The notes beneath the pieces are model-generated. The model was not told the origin of the DNA. It worked only from the letters and a program-made list of their open reading frames with translations, and made no database searches. This document shows positions 42,471-51,203 of a DNA stretch of 64,000 bases, one piece after another. The stretch comes from Acidovorax sp. (GTDB taxonomy: Bacteria > Pseudomonadota > Gammaproteobacteria > Burkholderiales > Burkholderiaceae_C). The stretch covers positions 1-64,000 of the forward strand of contig NZ_JAJTBB010000083.1 in the NCBI RefSeq assembly GCF_021287135.1, in the 5' to 3' direction. The position numbers and the translations under genes are program-made. Position 1 is the stretch's first letter; every line of letters starts with the position of its first letter.

Positions 42471-44117
42471 ATGTCCGAATCCCACCTGCACTACACCGTT
42501 TACTTTGAGTCCCGAGCCCAGGCGGCCGCCTGGGCTGCTCAGGCCCAATCCACCGCGGATCTGCCGCTGAACGAGCAGGCCCGCGTGCTGGGCACCCTGT
42601 TGGGCCTGGGCGAAGACTCCGGGGTCTCTTTTGAGTTTGCGGGGGCTGCGCAGTTGTGTGCAGAGCTGGCCGTGCTGGGGCCGTGGAACCTGCTGCCTGC
42701 CGAAGAATGGCCACCTGGTTTGTTGGAGCGGGGGGCCAAGCTGCTGAGCTGTGAATGGCACGATGGCCCCAAGGCGCAAGGCTTTTTTCTCAACGGTTCC
42801 AAATCCGTCACGCGCAAGCAATTTGAAGCGGCTGTGCGCAAGCTGGACCCGCTGGAAGAAGTGCACCAGCTGCTCTCCAAAGAGCAATACAGCGAGGTCT
42901 TGAACCTGGTGCACCACCACGGCCTGGACCCCAACACGGTGCTGTACCACCGGCCGCTCATCGTGCATTTGCTCACGCCGCAGGCGGGCAAGGCCAGCGG
43001 CGTGTTGCCCACCGACGCCATCATCGCCCTGCTGCAAGCCGGTGCGCGGCCCGACCCGCTGGCATTGGTCACCCGCATGCCCAGCTTCACCTTGCCGGTG
43101 TTTCCGCTGCATTGCGCGGCGTATGCGTTTGACATTGCGCTGATGCAGGCGCTGGTGGACGCGGGCGTGGATGTGAACGCTGTGGACGACGAGGGGCACA
43201 CGCCCTTGATGCAATTGGCCGAAGCAACGCACTATCTGAGCAAGCCAGTCTCCATGGCGGTGCAGGCCGCACAGTGGTTGCTGGAGCGGGGCGCGGAGGT
43301 CAACGCCGTAAGCCAGCACGGGGATTCGGCCCTGGCTGGGGGCGTGCACCAGGCATTGCGCGATCTGCTGGTGGCACACGGTGGCCGGGTGATCTGGCCG
43401 CACTACGCGCTGGAGTACGACACCCCGCAGCAGCAACGCAGCGCGATCTGGTACCACGACCACGTGCGCCTCGATGAACTGCTGGCGCAGGCCCCGCCAG
43501 ACGAGGCCCAACGGCATCAGTTGCTGAGCAGTGCGGTGGATGCGGGGAATGGCCATGCGCTGGACCGCCTGTGGCGACCGGGAGACCACGCACTGATGTG
43601 CATCGAAAAAATCCCGGAACCCCACTTGCTGGTGGAGGGCATCACGAAGCACGAAGGCACGGACGTGGCCACGCTGCGAAACCTGGTGCTGCGCAGCGCC
43701 CCCGAGGCATTTCCTGCGCGCGACGCCGTCTGGCTGAATGCCGCCAACAGCTGCCTGAAGGATTTCACCAGCCGCATCGTGGAGCGGCCTGTGGCGTTGC
43801 TGGAGATGGTGCTGGCGCTGGGCTTGCCCGCCGATCCCCCCGCCGATGCGCAGCGCACTCCCTTGGAGGGCGCGATCAACGCCCTGTCTGAAGCCAAGGT
43901 CGCGCTGCTGTTGGCCCACGGTGCCAACCCCAACAGGGTGCTGTACCGCGGTGGCAATGCCTTGCATGAGGCCGTGCTGTGCAAGGCGACCGATTGCATC
44001 CCTTTGCTGTTGCAGGCGGGGGCGGACCGCACCCAGTGCGACCGCGAAGGCCGCACACCGCTGCAGCTGGCGGTGGTCAAGCGCAACAAGGCGGCCCAGA
44101 AGCTGCTTGCGGCCTGA
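42471..44117 (+). CDS. Second ankyrin-repeat protein
   Basis: A 548-residue cytoplasmic protein. The N-terminal 120 residues form an unrecognised alpha/beta domain (LHYTVYFESRAQAAAW). Ankyrin units follow: LLQAGARPDPLALVTRMPSF, LVDAGVDVNAVDDEGHTPLM, LLERGAEVNAVSQHGDSALA, LLAHGANPNRVLYRGGNALH and LLQAGADRTQCDREGRTPLQ. It is separated from the first ankyrin gene by 234 bases without a recognised gene. It differs from its neighbour in both ends, so it is not a simple tandem copy. Function unknown. Confidence 0.75.
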   Translation: MSESHLHYTVYFESRAQAAAWAAQAQSTADLPLNEQARVLGTLLGLGEDSGVSFEFAGAAQLCAELAVLGPWNLLPAEEWPPGLLERGAKLLSCEWHDGPKAQGFFLNGSKSVTRKQFEAAVRKLDPLEEVHQLLSKEQYSEVLNLVHHHGLDPNTVLYHRPLIVHLLTPQAGKASGVLPTDAIIALLQAGARPDPLALVTRMPSFTLPVFPLHCAAYAFDIALMQALVDAGVDVNAVDDEGHTPLMQLAEATHYLSKPVSMAVQAAQWLLERGAEVNAVSQHGDSALAGGVHQALRDLLVAHGGRVIWPHYALEYDTPQQQRSAIWYHDHVRLDELLAQAPPDEAQRHQLLSSAVDAGNGHALDRLWRPGDHALMCIEKIPEPHLLVEGITKHEGTDVATLRNLVLRSAPEAFPARDAVWLNAANSCLKDFTSRIVERPVALLEMVLALGLPADPPADAQRTPLEGAINALSEAKVALLLAHGANPNRVLYRGGNALHEAVLCKATDCIPLLLQAGADRTQCDREGRTPLQLAVVKRNKAAQKLLAA

Positions 44118-44124
44118 CTTTGAA

Positions 44125-44186
44125 TGAAATCCGCCTGTGGCGGTTTACCTGTCAGCGCTGGCAGCTATCAATAGAGTAGCAAAAAC
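44125..44186. repeat. Dispersed repeat A, copy 4
   Basis: GAAATCCGCCTGTGGCGGTT leads into CAGCGCTGGCAGCTATCAAT and AGAGTAGC. Same order as the copies at 48157 and 58641. It lies between the convergent ankyrin and LysR genes. Confidence 0.7.
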
Positions 44187-44198
44187 ATCCGGCTTCCA

Positions 44199-45092
44199 TC
44201 ATGGCCGCTGCGCCATCACCAGCGCGTACAGCGCCTGCGCCGCCACCGACAGGCTCTCATCCCGCCGCCGCACCAGGTAGATCTGCCGTGTGAGCCCCGG
44301 CAGCGACAGCGGCCGGGTGACCAGGCCGGGCTGCTCGAAATGGAACAGCGTGAGCGCGGGCACCACGCTGATGCCCAGCCCCGCGCGCACCATGCCCATC
44401 ACGGTGGCCAGCTGCTCCACCTCCATCAGCGTGCGCAGGGCCTGCGGGTGCAGGGCGGCCTCCAGGTATTGCCGCACGCTGCTGGTGCGAGCCAGGTGGA
44501 TGAAAGGCCATGCGGCCAGGTCCTGCGCGGTGATCGCCTTGCGGCGGCGCGCCAGCGGGTGGTCGGCCGGGCACACCAGGTAGAAGTTGTCGCTGCAAAA
44601 CGGCTCGGCTTGCAGCGCGGGCGTGTCGGCGCGGATGGCGGCCAGCGCAAAGTCGGCATGGCCGCTGGCCACCCGGTCGATGCAGGGCTCGGACAGCACA
44701 TCGGCAATATCGATCTCGATGCCCGGGTGCGCAGTGCGGTACTGCGCCAGCACGCCCGGCAGCCAGCCTGCGGCCAGCGATGGCAGCAGCGCCACGGCCA
44801 CGCGCCCGCGCTGCAGCGTGGCCGTGTCGCGCACGGCGGCCAGGGCGTTGGTGATCTCGGCGCGAATGCGGCGGGCCGATTCCAGAAAGTTCTGCCCCTC
44901 GGGCGTGAGGTCCACATGCCGCGTGCTGCGGTCAAACAGGCGCAGGCCCAGGTCGTCCTCCAGCGCGCGGATAAGGGCGCTGAACGCAGGCTGCGACAGG
45001 TGGCACAGCGCGGCGGCGCGGGTGAAGCTGCGCTGTTCGGCCAGCGCGAGGAAGGCATCGAGCTGGCGGCTGGAGAGGTGAGGGGTGCTCAT
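44199..45092 (-). CDS. LysR-family regulator, divergent from AtuA-family operon
   Basis: A 297-residue LysR protein. The N-terminal winged HTH is typical (FLALAEQRSFTRAAALCHLS followed by QPAFSALIRALEDDLG). The C-terminal ligand-binding domain starts near VAVALLPSLAAGWLP. It is divergent from the AtuA-family gene with a 104-base gap, the usual arrangement for a LysR activator of the neighbouring operon. Its inducer is not predictable. The likely targets are the AtuA-family pair and the Bug receptor gene. Confidence 0.92.
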   Translation of the reverse strand: MSTPHLSSRQLDAFLALAEQRSFTRAAALCHLSQPAFSALIRALEDDLGLRLFDRSTRHVDLTPEGQNFLESARRIRAEITNALAAVRDTATLQRGRVAVALLPSLAAGWLPGVLAQYRTAHPGIEIDIADVLSEPCIDRVASGHADFALAAIRADTPALQAEPFCSDNFYLVCPADHPLARRRKAITAQDLAAWPFIHLARTSSVRQYLEAALHPQALRTLMEVEQLATVMGMVRAGLGISVVPALTLFHFEQPGLVTRPLSLPGLTRQIYLVRRRDESLSVAAQALYALVMAQRP

Positions 45093-45109
45093 GGCGGGGC
45101 GGCTTGATT

Positions 45110-45146
45110 CATCTGCATTTCAGATGGATTGATCGTAACAATCGAT
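45110..45146. promoter_or_regulatory. Inverted repeats in the LysR/AtuA divergent promoter
   Basis: CATCTG (45110-45115) and CAGATG (45121-45126) form a dyad, followed by the imperfect pair ATTGAT/ATCGAT around 45128-45146. The dyads lie between the divergent LysR and AtuA-family starts, where the LysR protein would be expected to bind. The exact operator is inferred. Confidence 0.5.
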
Positions 45147-45196
45147 TTCACAGAACACAGCAGGCTGCCTACAGTGAGCGCAGGAGACAACGATTC

Positions 45197-46555
45197 ATGG
45201 CGAACATCGCTGACAAAAAACTGCTGGTCGGCTGCGCCGCCGGCTTCTCAGGCGACCGCACCGACGCGGCCCTGCCCGTGGTACAGGCGCTCATCGCCAG
45301 CGGCCAGCCTGCGGTGCTCATCTTCGAGACGCTGGCCGAGCGCACGCTGGCCCTGGCCCAGCTGGCGCGCCGCACAGACCCCGATGCAGGTTATGAACCC
45401 CTGCTGGTGGACCTGCTGCGCCCTGTGCTGGCGCAGTGCCTGCAGCACGGCGTGCGCATCGTCAGCAACTTTGGCGCGGCCAACCCGCACGGCGCTGCGC
45501 GCCGCATCCACGCGCTGGCGGCCGAGCTGGGCCTGGGCCGCCCGCGCATCGCCGTGCTGCAGGGCGACGACCTGAGCGGCCCCGAACACCGCGCGCTGCT
45601 GCAAGCCGCGCTGGGCAGCGCCATGCCCGCCGAACCCATCGTGAGCGCCAACGCCTACATCGGTGCGCAGGCTATTGCCGATGCGCTGCGCGCGGGTGCC
45701 GACATCGTGGTGTGCGGCCGGGTGGCCGACCCGTCGCTGGTGCTGGGCCCCGCGCTGGCGCACTACGGCTGGGCGCTGGACGACTGGGACAGGCTGGCCC
45801 GCGCCACCATGGCCGGGCATCTGCTCGAATGCGGCGCCCAGGTTACGGGCGGCTACTTTGCCGACCCTGGCTACAAGGATGTGGCGGGCCTGGCGCAACT
45901 GGGCTACCCCATCGCCGAGATCGACGCCGACGGCCACTGCACCATCACCAAGCCCCCGGGCACGGGCGGCTGCATCACCGAACGCACGGTGAAGGAGCAG
46001 CTGCTGTACGAGCTGCACGACCCGGCGGCCTACCTTACGCCCGATGTGGTGGCCGACATCACCACCGCCCGCGTGACCACGGTGGGCGCTGACGCGGTGC
46101 GGCTGGAAGGCGTGCAGGGCCACGCGCGGCCAGCCACGCTCAAGGTCAACGTGTGTTTTGAATCGGGCTGGTTTGCTGAGGGCGAAATCTCCTACGCCGG
46201 CCCGCGCGCCGAAGCCCGCGCCCGACTGGCGGGCGAGGTGCTGCGCGAGCGTCTGAGCGGCCTGGGCCCGCTGCGCATCGACCTGATCGGCGTGACCAGC
46301 CTCTTTGGCGACGACACCAGTCTTTGGCTGGACGACCCCACAGTAGGTGATGCTCGCGACGTGCGCCTGCGCGTGGCCCTGCAGCACCGCGACCACGCCA
46401 GCGCCCAGCGCCTGGTGCGCGAGGTGACAGCGCTCTACACCTGCGGCCCCGCAGGCGGCGGCGGCGTGCGCACCGCCATGCGCCCGCGCCTGGGCACTGT
46501 GTCGTGCCTGGTGCCGCGCGAGGCGGTGGCCGTGCATTTTGAGCTGGTGGATTGA
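45197..46555 (+). CDS. AtuA-family (DUF1446) acyl-CoA-pathway protein
   Basis: A 452-residue DUF1446/AtuA-type protein. Family marks are LLVGCAAGFSGDRTDAALPV at the N-terminus, IVSNFGAANPHGAARRI, DIVVCGRVADPSLVLGPALA and FADPGYKDVAGLAQLGYPIA, then the CITERTVKEQLLYELHDP stretch. AtuA is part of the acyclic terpene utilisation cluster in Pseudomonas, but the family is wider and its reaction is not defined. ATG 45197 is preceded by CAGGAGAC. The small companion gene follows 11 bases later. Confidence 0.85.
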   Translation: MANIADKKLLVGCAAGFSGDRTDAALPVVQALIASGQPAVLIFETLAERTLALAQLARRTDPDAGYEPLLVDLLRPVLAQCLQHGVRIVSNFGAANPHGAARRIHALAAELGLGRPRIAVLQGDDLSGPEHRALLQAALGSAMPAEPIVSANAYIGAQAIADALRAGADIVVCGRVADPSLVLGPALAHYGWALDDWDRLARATMAGHLLECGAQVTGGYFADPGYKDVAGLAQLGYPIAEIDADGHCTITKPPGTGGCITERTVKEQLLYELHDPAAYLTPDVVADITTARVTTVGADAVRLEGVQGHARPATLKVNVCFESGWFAEGEISYAGPRAEARARLAGEVLRERLSGLGPLRIDLIGVTSLFGDDTSLWLDDPTVGDARDVRLRVALQHRDHASAQRLVREVTALYTCGPAGGGGVRTAMRPRLGTVSCLVPREAVAVHFELVD

Positions 46556-46566
46556 GGACTCAAGCT

Positions 46567-46938
46567 ATGGCCACAACAGACCACACTGTGACTGTTCCTT
46601 TGTATCGCTTGGCCCACAGCCGCACCGGCGATAAAGGCAACCGCTCCAACATCAGCGTCATCGCCTGGCACCCCGCGCTGTGGGATGTGCTGGTCGAACA
46701 AGTCACCGAGGCCGCCGTGGCGCAGCAGTTTGCGCAGCGCCGCCCGCGCCAGGTCACGCGCTACCTGCTGCCCCAGCTGCAGGCCATGAACATCGTGCTG
46801 GACGACGTGCTCGACGGCGGCGTGAACGACTCGCTCAACCTCGATAGCCACGGCAAGGCGCTGAGCTACCTGCTGCTCGATATGCCCATCACCGTGCCCG
46901 CCGATCTGGCGCCGCACTTTGGCGGCTCATCGGCCTAA
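46567..46938 (+). CDS. AtuA-associated small-domain protein
   Basis: A 123-residue protein matching the small domain found fused to or next to AtuA proteins: YRLAHSRTGDKGNRSNISVI near the N-terminus, then RYLLPQLQAMNIVLDDVLDG and NDSLNLDSHGKALSYLLLDM. In many genomes the two parts form one polypeptide; here they are separate genes 11 bases apart, so a complex is likely. It precedes the Bug-type receptor gene in what looks like one transcript. Confidence 0.85.
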   Translation: MATTDHTVTVPLYRLAHSRTGDKGNRSNISVIAWHPALWDVLVEQVTEAAVAQQFAQRRPRQVTRYLLPQLQAMNIVLDDVLDGGVNDSLNLDSHGKALSYLLLDMPITVPADLAPHFGGSSA

Positions 46939-46983
46939 CCCTCTCGTTTCGATTTTTCATCCATACCAACACCCGGAGACAAC

Positions 46984-47976
46984 ATGACCCCTTCATCCCC
47001 CCGCCGCGCTCTGCTCGCCACCGCTGCCGTGCTGGCGCTCGGCACACTGCACGCCCCCGCAGCGCTGGCCCAGGCGGCCGGTGGCTACCCCGCCAAGGCC
47101 ATCACCTTCGTCGTGCCCTTTGCCGCAGGCAGCGCCACCGACCAGCTGGCCCGCGCGCTGGGCCAGTCCATCACCAACGACACCAAGCAGCCCGTGGTCA
47201 TCGACAACAAGGCGGGCGCCAGCGGCATGATCGCCGCATCGGCCGTAGCCAAGTCGGCGGCCGATGGCTACAGCGTGCTCATCACCACCAACACCACGCA
47301 TGCCGCCAACGAGCACCTGTACAAAAAGCTCTCGTACGACCCCGTGAAGGACTTTGCACCCGTCACCGGCCTGGGCAAGGGCGGGCAGGTGCTGGTGGTC
47401 AGCGCCAGCGCGCCGTACAAAAATGTGGGGGAGCTGCTGGCCTTCGCCAAGAAGCACCCCGGCAAGCTGAGCTTCGGCAGCGGCAGCTCTTCGAGCCGCA
47501 TGGCGGGCGAAATGCTCAAGCAGCTCGCGGGCGTGGACATCCTGCACGTGCCCTACAAGAGCAACCCGCTGGCCATCACCGATCTGCTGGGCGGGCAGAT
47601 TGATCTGATGATCACCGACACCTCCACCGGCGTGCCCCAGGTCAAGGCGGGCAAGCTGCGCGCGCTGGGCTACTCCACACAAAAGCGCAGCGCGCAGCTG
47701 CCTGATGTGCCCACGCTGGACGAGGCGGGCGTGAAGGGCTACGACATGGGCTACTGGTTTGCGGCCTACGTGCCCGCAGGCACGCCTGCGCCGGTGGTGG
47801 CGCGCCTCAACGAACTGCTCACGGCGGCCACCAAGAGCGCCGCGGCCAAGAGCTTTTTTGACAACGCAGGCTCCGAAGCCTGGACCACCACGCCCGATGA
47901 ACTCGCCAAATTCCAGGCCGCGGAGACGCAGAAGTGGGGCAAGGTGATCAAGGCGGCAGGGATTGAGGCCGAGTAA
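46984..47976 (+). CDS. Bug-family tripartite tricarboxylate transporter receptor
   Basis: A 330-residue periplasmic binding protein of the Bug/TctC family. The signal peptide is LLATAAVLALGTLHAPAALA. Family marks are YPAKAITFVVPFAAGSATDQ, VVIDNKAGASGMIAASAVAK, FGSGSSSSRMAGEMLKQLAG and VPYKSNPLAITDLLGGQIDL. Such receptors are very abundant in Comamonadaceae and often lack a neighbouring membrane component, as here. It presumably captures the acid substrate metabolised by the AtuA-family pair. Confidence 0.93.
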   Translation: MTPSSPRRALLATAAVLALGTLHAPAALAQAAGGYPAKAITFVVPFAAGSATDQLARALGQSITNDTKQPVVIDNKAGASGMIAASAVAKSAADGYSVLITTNTTHAANEHLYKKLSYDPVKDFAPVTGLGKGGQVLVVSASAPYKNVGELLAFAKKHPGKLSFGSGSSSSRMAGEMLKQLAGVDILHVPYKSNPLAITDLLGGQIDLMITDTSTGVPQVKAGKLRALGYSTQKRSAQLPDVPTLDEAGVKGYDMGYWFAAYVPAGTPAPVVARLNELLTAATKSAAAKSFFDNAGSEAWTTTPDELAKFQAAETQKWGKVIKAAGIEAE

Positions 47977-48022
47977 GCCGCAGGTCCGGTAGCGGTGGTG
48001 GCAACACGCGCTGCCCCGGTCT

Positions 48023-48132
48023 CACTCCTTCTCCCCTCGCGGGAGAGGGTCGGGGAGAGGGGCTCTTCTTCCAAGCGCCGCGCCCCATGCTCCCCCTCTC
48101 CCCAACCCTCTCCCACCCGGGGAGAGGGAGTG
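48023..48132. repeat. Large palindromic intergenic repeat
   Basis: Two roughly 40-base arms (48023-48062 and 48093-48132) are imperfect reverse complements, built from CCTTCTCCCCTCGCGGGAGA and its partner. The unit can fold into a long hairpin after the Bug gene. It has the look of a dispersed mosaic repeat and may also act as a terminator. Confidence 0.75.
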
Positions 48133-48156
48133 TCAGCGCGTTCTCACAGGTTGTGA

Positions 48157-48219
48157 AAAATCAAGCCAAATAGGCCTCTACCGCCTGATGGATAAGCGCT
48201 GGCAGCTATCAAATTGATG
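48157..48219. repeat. Dispersed repeat A, copy 5
   Basis: AAAATCAAGCCAAATAGGCC continues through TGGATAAGCGCTGGCAGCTA and TCAAATTGATGG. It is one of the two best-preserved copies and is the reverse orientation of copy 6 at 58641. Confidence 0.8.
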
Positions 48220-48243
48220 GTTCTTCGGCTGAGGTGACCACCC

Positions 48244-49137
48244 TCACCACGGCGCCCCCGCAAACCGATCCACCAAAAAATCCAGCAGCGCCCGCACCGC
48301 CGGCGACAAGTGCCTGCGCGACGGGTACAGCGCGTAAATCGTCATCGCCGGCAAGTTCCACCCCGGCAGCACAGTCTGCAGCTCGCCGCTGTGCAGGTAG
48401 GGATTGACCAGATACGTCGGCTGCATGGCAATGCCGCCGCCCGCCAGCGCGGCGCGCATCAGTGTGGTGGCTTCGTTGGCGCTGAAGTGCCCCGAGACAC
48501 CCACGCGTTCCGTCACGCCGCCGCGCGTCAGCGCCCACACGCTCTTGCCAAAGTTGGCGTAGCTCAGGCAGCGGTGCGGCGCCAGGTCGGCGGGAACCTG
48601 CGGCACGCCGTGCGCGGCCAGGTAGGCGGGCGATGCCACCAGCACCGAATCACACGGCGCCAGGGGCCGGCCGATGAGCAGCGGGTCGGGCTCGGCGCTG
48701 ATGCGGATGGCCAGGTCGATGCGCTTTTCCACCAAATTGAGCGACCCCTCGCTCGCATCCAGATCGATCTTGAGCTGCGGGTGCAGCGCCAGAAAGTCTG
48801 CGATCGCTGCGCCCATCTGCGCAAACGCGAACGACACGCTGCAGGTCATGCGCAACTGCCCGCGCAGCGCGCCGTCGGCCGTGTGGGCGGTTTCATCCTC
48901 CAGGTCCTGCGACAGCGCCAGCATCTGCTGGCAGCGGCGCAGCGCGTGTTCGCCAGCGTCGGTCAGCGTCACGCTGCGGGTGGTGCGCTGCAGCAGCCGC
49001 GCCTGCAGCCACTGCTCCATCTCACCCACATAGCGCGTGACCATGGCGCGTGACATGTCCAGCTTGTCGGCTGTGGCACTGAAGCTGCCGCTGGTGGCGA
49101 CCTCGGCAAATACACGCATGGCGGTCAGGCGGTCCAT
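48244..49137 (-). CDS. LysR-family regulator, divergent from MBL-fold gene
   Basis: A 297-residue LysR protein. The N-terminus is MDRLTAMRVFAEVATSGSFS followed by ATADKLDMSRAMVTRYV, typical of the subgroup with a DRL-x-AMRVF start. The effector domain runs from about residue 92. It is divergent from the metallo-beta-lactamase-fold gene, 124 bases away. The spacer holds TTTGTGAAACAAA, a small dyad that could be its operator. Effector unknown. Confidence 0.92.
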   Translation of the reverse strand: MDRLTAMRVFAEVATSGSFSATADKLDMSRAMVTRYVGEMEQWLQARLLQRTTRSVTLTDAGEHALRRCQQMLALSQDLEDETAHTADGALRGQLRMTCSVSFAFAQMGAAIADFLALHPQLKIDLDASEGSLNLVEKRIDLAIRISAEPDPLLIGRPLAPCDSVLVASPAYLAAHGVPQVPADLAPHRCLSYANFGKSVWALTRGGVTERVGVSGHFSANEATTLMRAALAGGGIAMQPTYLVNPYLHSGELQTVLPGWNLPAMTIYALYPSRRHLSPAVRALLDFLVDRFAGAPW

Positions 49138-49261
49138 AGGAAGGTTATTTGATCGGTTTGTGAAACAAATATGCGCGAATTATCGGGTTTATTGGATCGA
49201 TTAGTGCAAATAAACTGCATTCCGTCCTTTGCACCACCGCTTAAAACACCGGAGAAACCCC

Positions 49262-50128
49262 ATGTTCCGCACCGCCCTCATCGCCGCCACCCTCGCCGTT
49301 GCCTTCACCGGCGCCCAGGCTGCCCAGCCCCTGCAAGTCAAGGTCTACAACGCCGACGGCAACAGCTTCAACGTCAACTCCACCCTGGTCTATGGCGAGA
49401 AAGAAGCCATGGTCATCGACGCCGGTTTCACCCGCGCCGACGCGCTGCGCATTGCCGCCAACGTGCTCGACACGGGCAAAGAGCTGAAGACCATCTACGT
49501 GAGCCAGGCCGACCCCGACTACTACTTTGGCGTCGAGACGCTGAAAGAAATCTTCCCCAAGGCCGACGTGGTGACCACGCCCGCCGTGCTGGAGAAGATC
49601 AACGCCAAGCTGGCAGGCAAGCTGGCCTTCTGGGGCCCCAAGATGGGCGCCAACGCACCGCGCACGCCCGTGCTGCCCAAGGCCATCGCCGGCAACACGC
49701 TGAGCGTGGACGGCCAGACGGTCGAGATCCGCGGCACCACCGGCCTGCTGGCCCACCGCCCGTATGCGTGGATCCCGTCCATCAAGGCCGTGGTCGGCAC
49801 CATCGGCGTGTTCGGCACCAACACCCACGTGTGGACGGCCGACACCCAGACCGTGGCCGAGCGCAGTGCCTGGGTGGCCCAGCTGGACGAAATGGCTGCG
49901 CTGCAGCCCACCCTGGTGGTGCCTGGCCACATGCCCGCCGGCGGCGCGCTGGACGCCGCCAACATCCGCTACACCAAGGGCTACCTGCAAACGTTCGAGA
50001 AGAACGCCGCCGCCACCCAAACCAGTGCCGAACTCATCGATGCCATGCAGAAGGCCTACCCCGCAGCGCCCATGGGCCTGTCGCTGGACATCGGCGCCAA
50101 GGTGAACAAGGGCGAGATGAAGTGGTGA
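49262..50128 (+). CDS. Exported metallo-beta-lactamase-fold protein with altered metal site
   Basis: A 288-residue protein with a signal peptide (FRTALIAATLAVAFTGAQA). The fold is recognised from NSTLVYGEKEAMVIDAGFTR and later VVPGHMPAGGALD. The usual first metal-binding motif H-x-H-x-D-H is replaced by SQADPDYYFG (residues 81-90), so most metal ligands are absent. Hydrolysis by the usual zinc mechanism is therefore doubtful. It is preceded by a divergent LysR gene that probably regulates it. Confidence 0.82.
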   Translation: MFRTALIAATLAVAFTGAQAAQPLQVKVYNADGNSFNVNSTLVYGEKEAMVIDAGFTRADALRIAANVLDTGKELKTIYVSQADPDYYFGVETLKEIFPKADVVTTPAVLEKINAKLAGKLAFWGPKMGANAPRTPVLPKAIAGNTLSVDGQTVEIRGTTGLLAHRPYAWIPSIKAVVGTIGVFGTNTHVWTADTQTVAERSAWVAQLDEMAALQPTLVVPGHMPAGGALDAANIRYTKGYLQTFEKNAAATQTSAELIDAMQKAYPAAPMGLSLDIGAKVNKGEMKW

Positions 50129-50171
50129 GCGCCGCCCGGGCAAACCGTTGAAACGAAGGCACCAGAAGATC

Positions 50172-50450
50172 GTGACCGCTGCGCCGCCCCTGCTCCAACA
50201 AGTCTTGCTGCACCTGCACGCCGGGCGCTGGAACGCGGCGCACGACCTGGTGCAGCGCGACGGCTCCATGCGGGCCGCCTGGCTGCACGGCATCCTGCAC
50301 CTGCAGGAAGGCGACCTGGAAGATGCCGAAAACTGGTACGACCGCGCCGCCCGCCACTTCCGCAGCCGCGGCACGCTGGCCGAAGAAGTTGCCGCCTTTG
50401 AAGCCGCACTGGCGGCGTCTGAAACCCGAGATCCTCACGAAAGACCCTGA
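50172..50450 (+). CDS. Small helical hypothetical protein
   Basis: A protein of about 92 residues starting at GTG 50172 with an AGAAG site; an in-frame TTG at 50148 would add 8 residues. It looks like two or three TPR-type helices (LLHLHAGRWNAAHDLVQRD, WLHGILHLQEGDLEDAENWY, then a Glu/Ala-rich helix). It lies 43 bases after the MBL-fold gene and 3 bases before the DsbA-family gene, so it is in the same transcript. Function unknown. Confidence 0.7.
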   Translation: MTAAPPLLQQVLLHLHAGRWNAAHDLVQRDGSMRAAWLHGILHLQEGDLEDAENWYDRAARHFRSRGTLAEEVAAFEAALAASETRDPHERP

Positions 50451-50453
50451 CCC

Positions 50454-51104
50454 ATGTCCACCACGGTCACCTATCTGTTCGACCCCCTTTGCGGCTGGTG
50501 CTATGCCGCCGCGCCCGCGCTGAAGCACCTGCAGGGCGTGGATGGCCTTCACGTGGCGCTGGCCCCCACCGGCCTGTTTGCCGGGGCCGGCGCACGGGCC
50601 ATGGACGCGCAGTTCGCCGCCTATGCCTGGGCCAACGACCAGCGCATCCAGCAGCTCACCGGCCAGCCCTTCACCCAGGCCTACCGCGACCGCGTCCTGG
50701 GCGTCGCGGGGGCGCGCTTTGACTCCGGCCCCGCCACGCTGGCCCTCACGGCCGTGGCGCAGGCGGCGCCGGAGCGTGAGCTGGACGCGCTGCACGCCCT
50801 GCAGCACGCGCGCTATGTGGACGGCCGCGACAACTCCGACCCGGCCGTGATCGCAGAGGTGCTGCGCGCGCTGGGCCTGCCGGATGCCGCAGCCCGGGCG
50901 CAGGCCCCCGACGCCACGCTGCGCAGCCGCACCGCCCAACGCGTCGCGCAGGCCCAGGCCACCCTGCGCGCCGTGGGCGCCCGCGGCGTGCCGCAGCTGG
51001 TGGTCACGGCGCAGGGCGGGGCGCTGCGCCTGCTGGGCGGCGATGCGCTGCTGGGGCCGCGTGAGCAGCTGGTCGCGCTGGTGCGGGCGGCGGCTGCGGC
51101 TTGA
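50454..51104 (+). CDS. DsbA-family (thioredoxin-fold) protein
   Basis: A 216-residue protein of the DsbA/FrnE-like thioredoxin superfamily. The redox motif is CGWC in LFDPLCGWCYAAAPAL. A helical insertion follows, and the cis-proline loop is GVPQLVV near the end. No signal peptide is seen, so it is cytoplasmic, as for FrnE-type proteins. It starts 3 bases after the small helical gene. Substrate unknown. Confidence 0.88.
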   Translation: MSTTVTYLFDPLCGWCYAAAPALKHLQGVDGLHVALAPTGLFAGAGARAMDAQFAAYAWANDQRIQQLTGQPFTQAYRDRVLGVAGARFDSGPATLALTAVAQAAPERELDALHALQHARYVDGRDNSDPAVIAEVLRALGLPDAAARAQAPDATLRSRTAQRVAQAQATLRAVGARGVPQLVVTAQGGALRLLGGDALLGPREQLVALVRAAAAA

Positions 51105-51132
51105 ATACAGGTTGATGGCCTTCGCACAACCA

Positions 51133-51170
51133 CACTCGGCACACGCTGAGCTTGTCGAAGCGCCGCACGG
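51133..51170. repeat. Dispersed repeat B, copy 1
   Basis: Core ACGCTGAGCTTGTCGAAGCG followed by CCGC. The same core is at 57109 and 58731. It lies between the convergent DsbA-family and oxidoreductase genes. Confidence 0.7.
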
Positions 51171-51203
51171 GCCCTTCACCGCCTCAGCCCAAACGCTCCC
51201 AGC

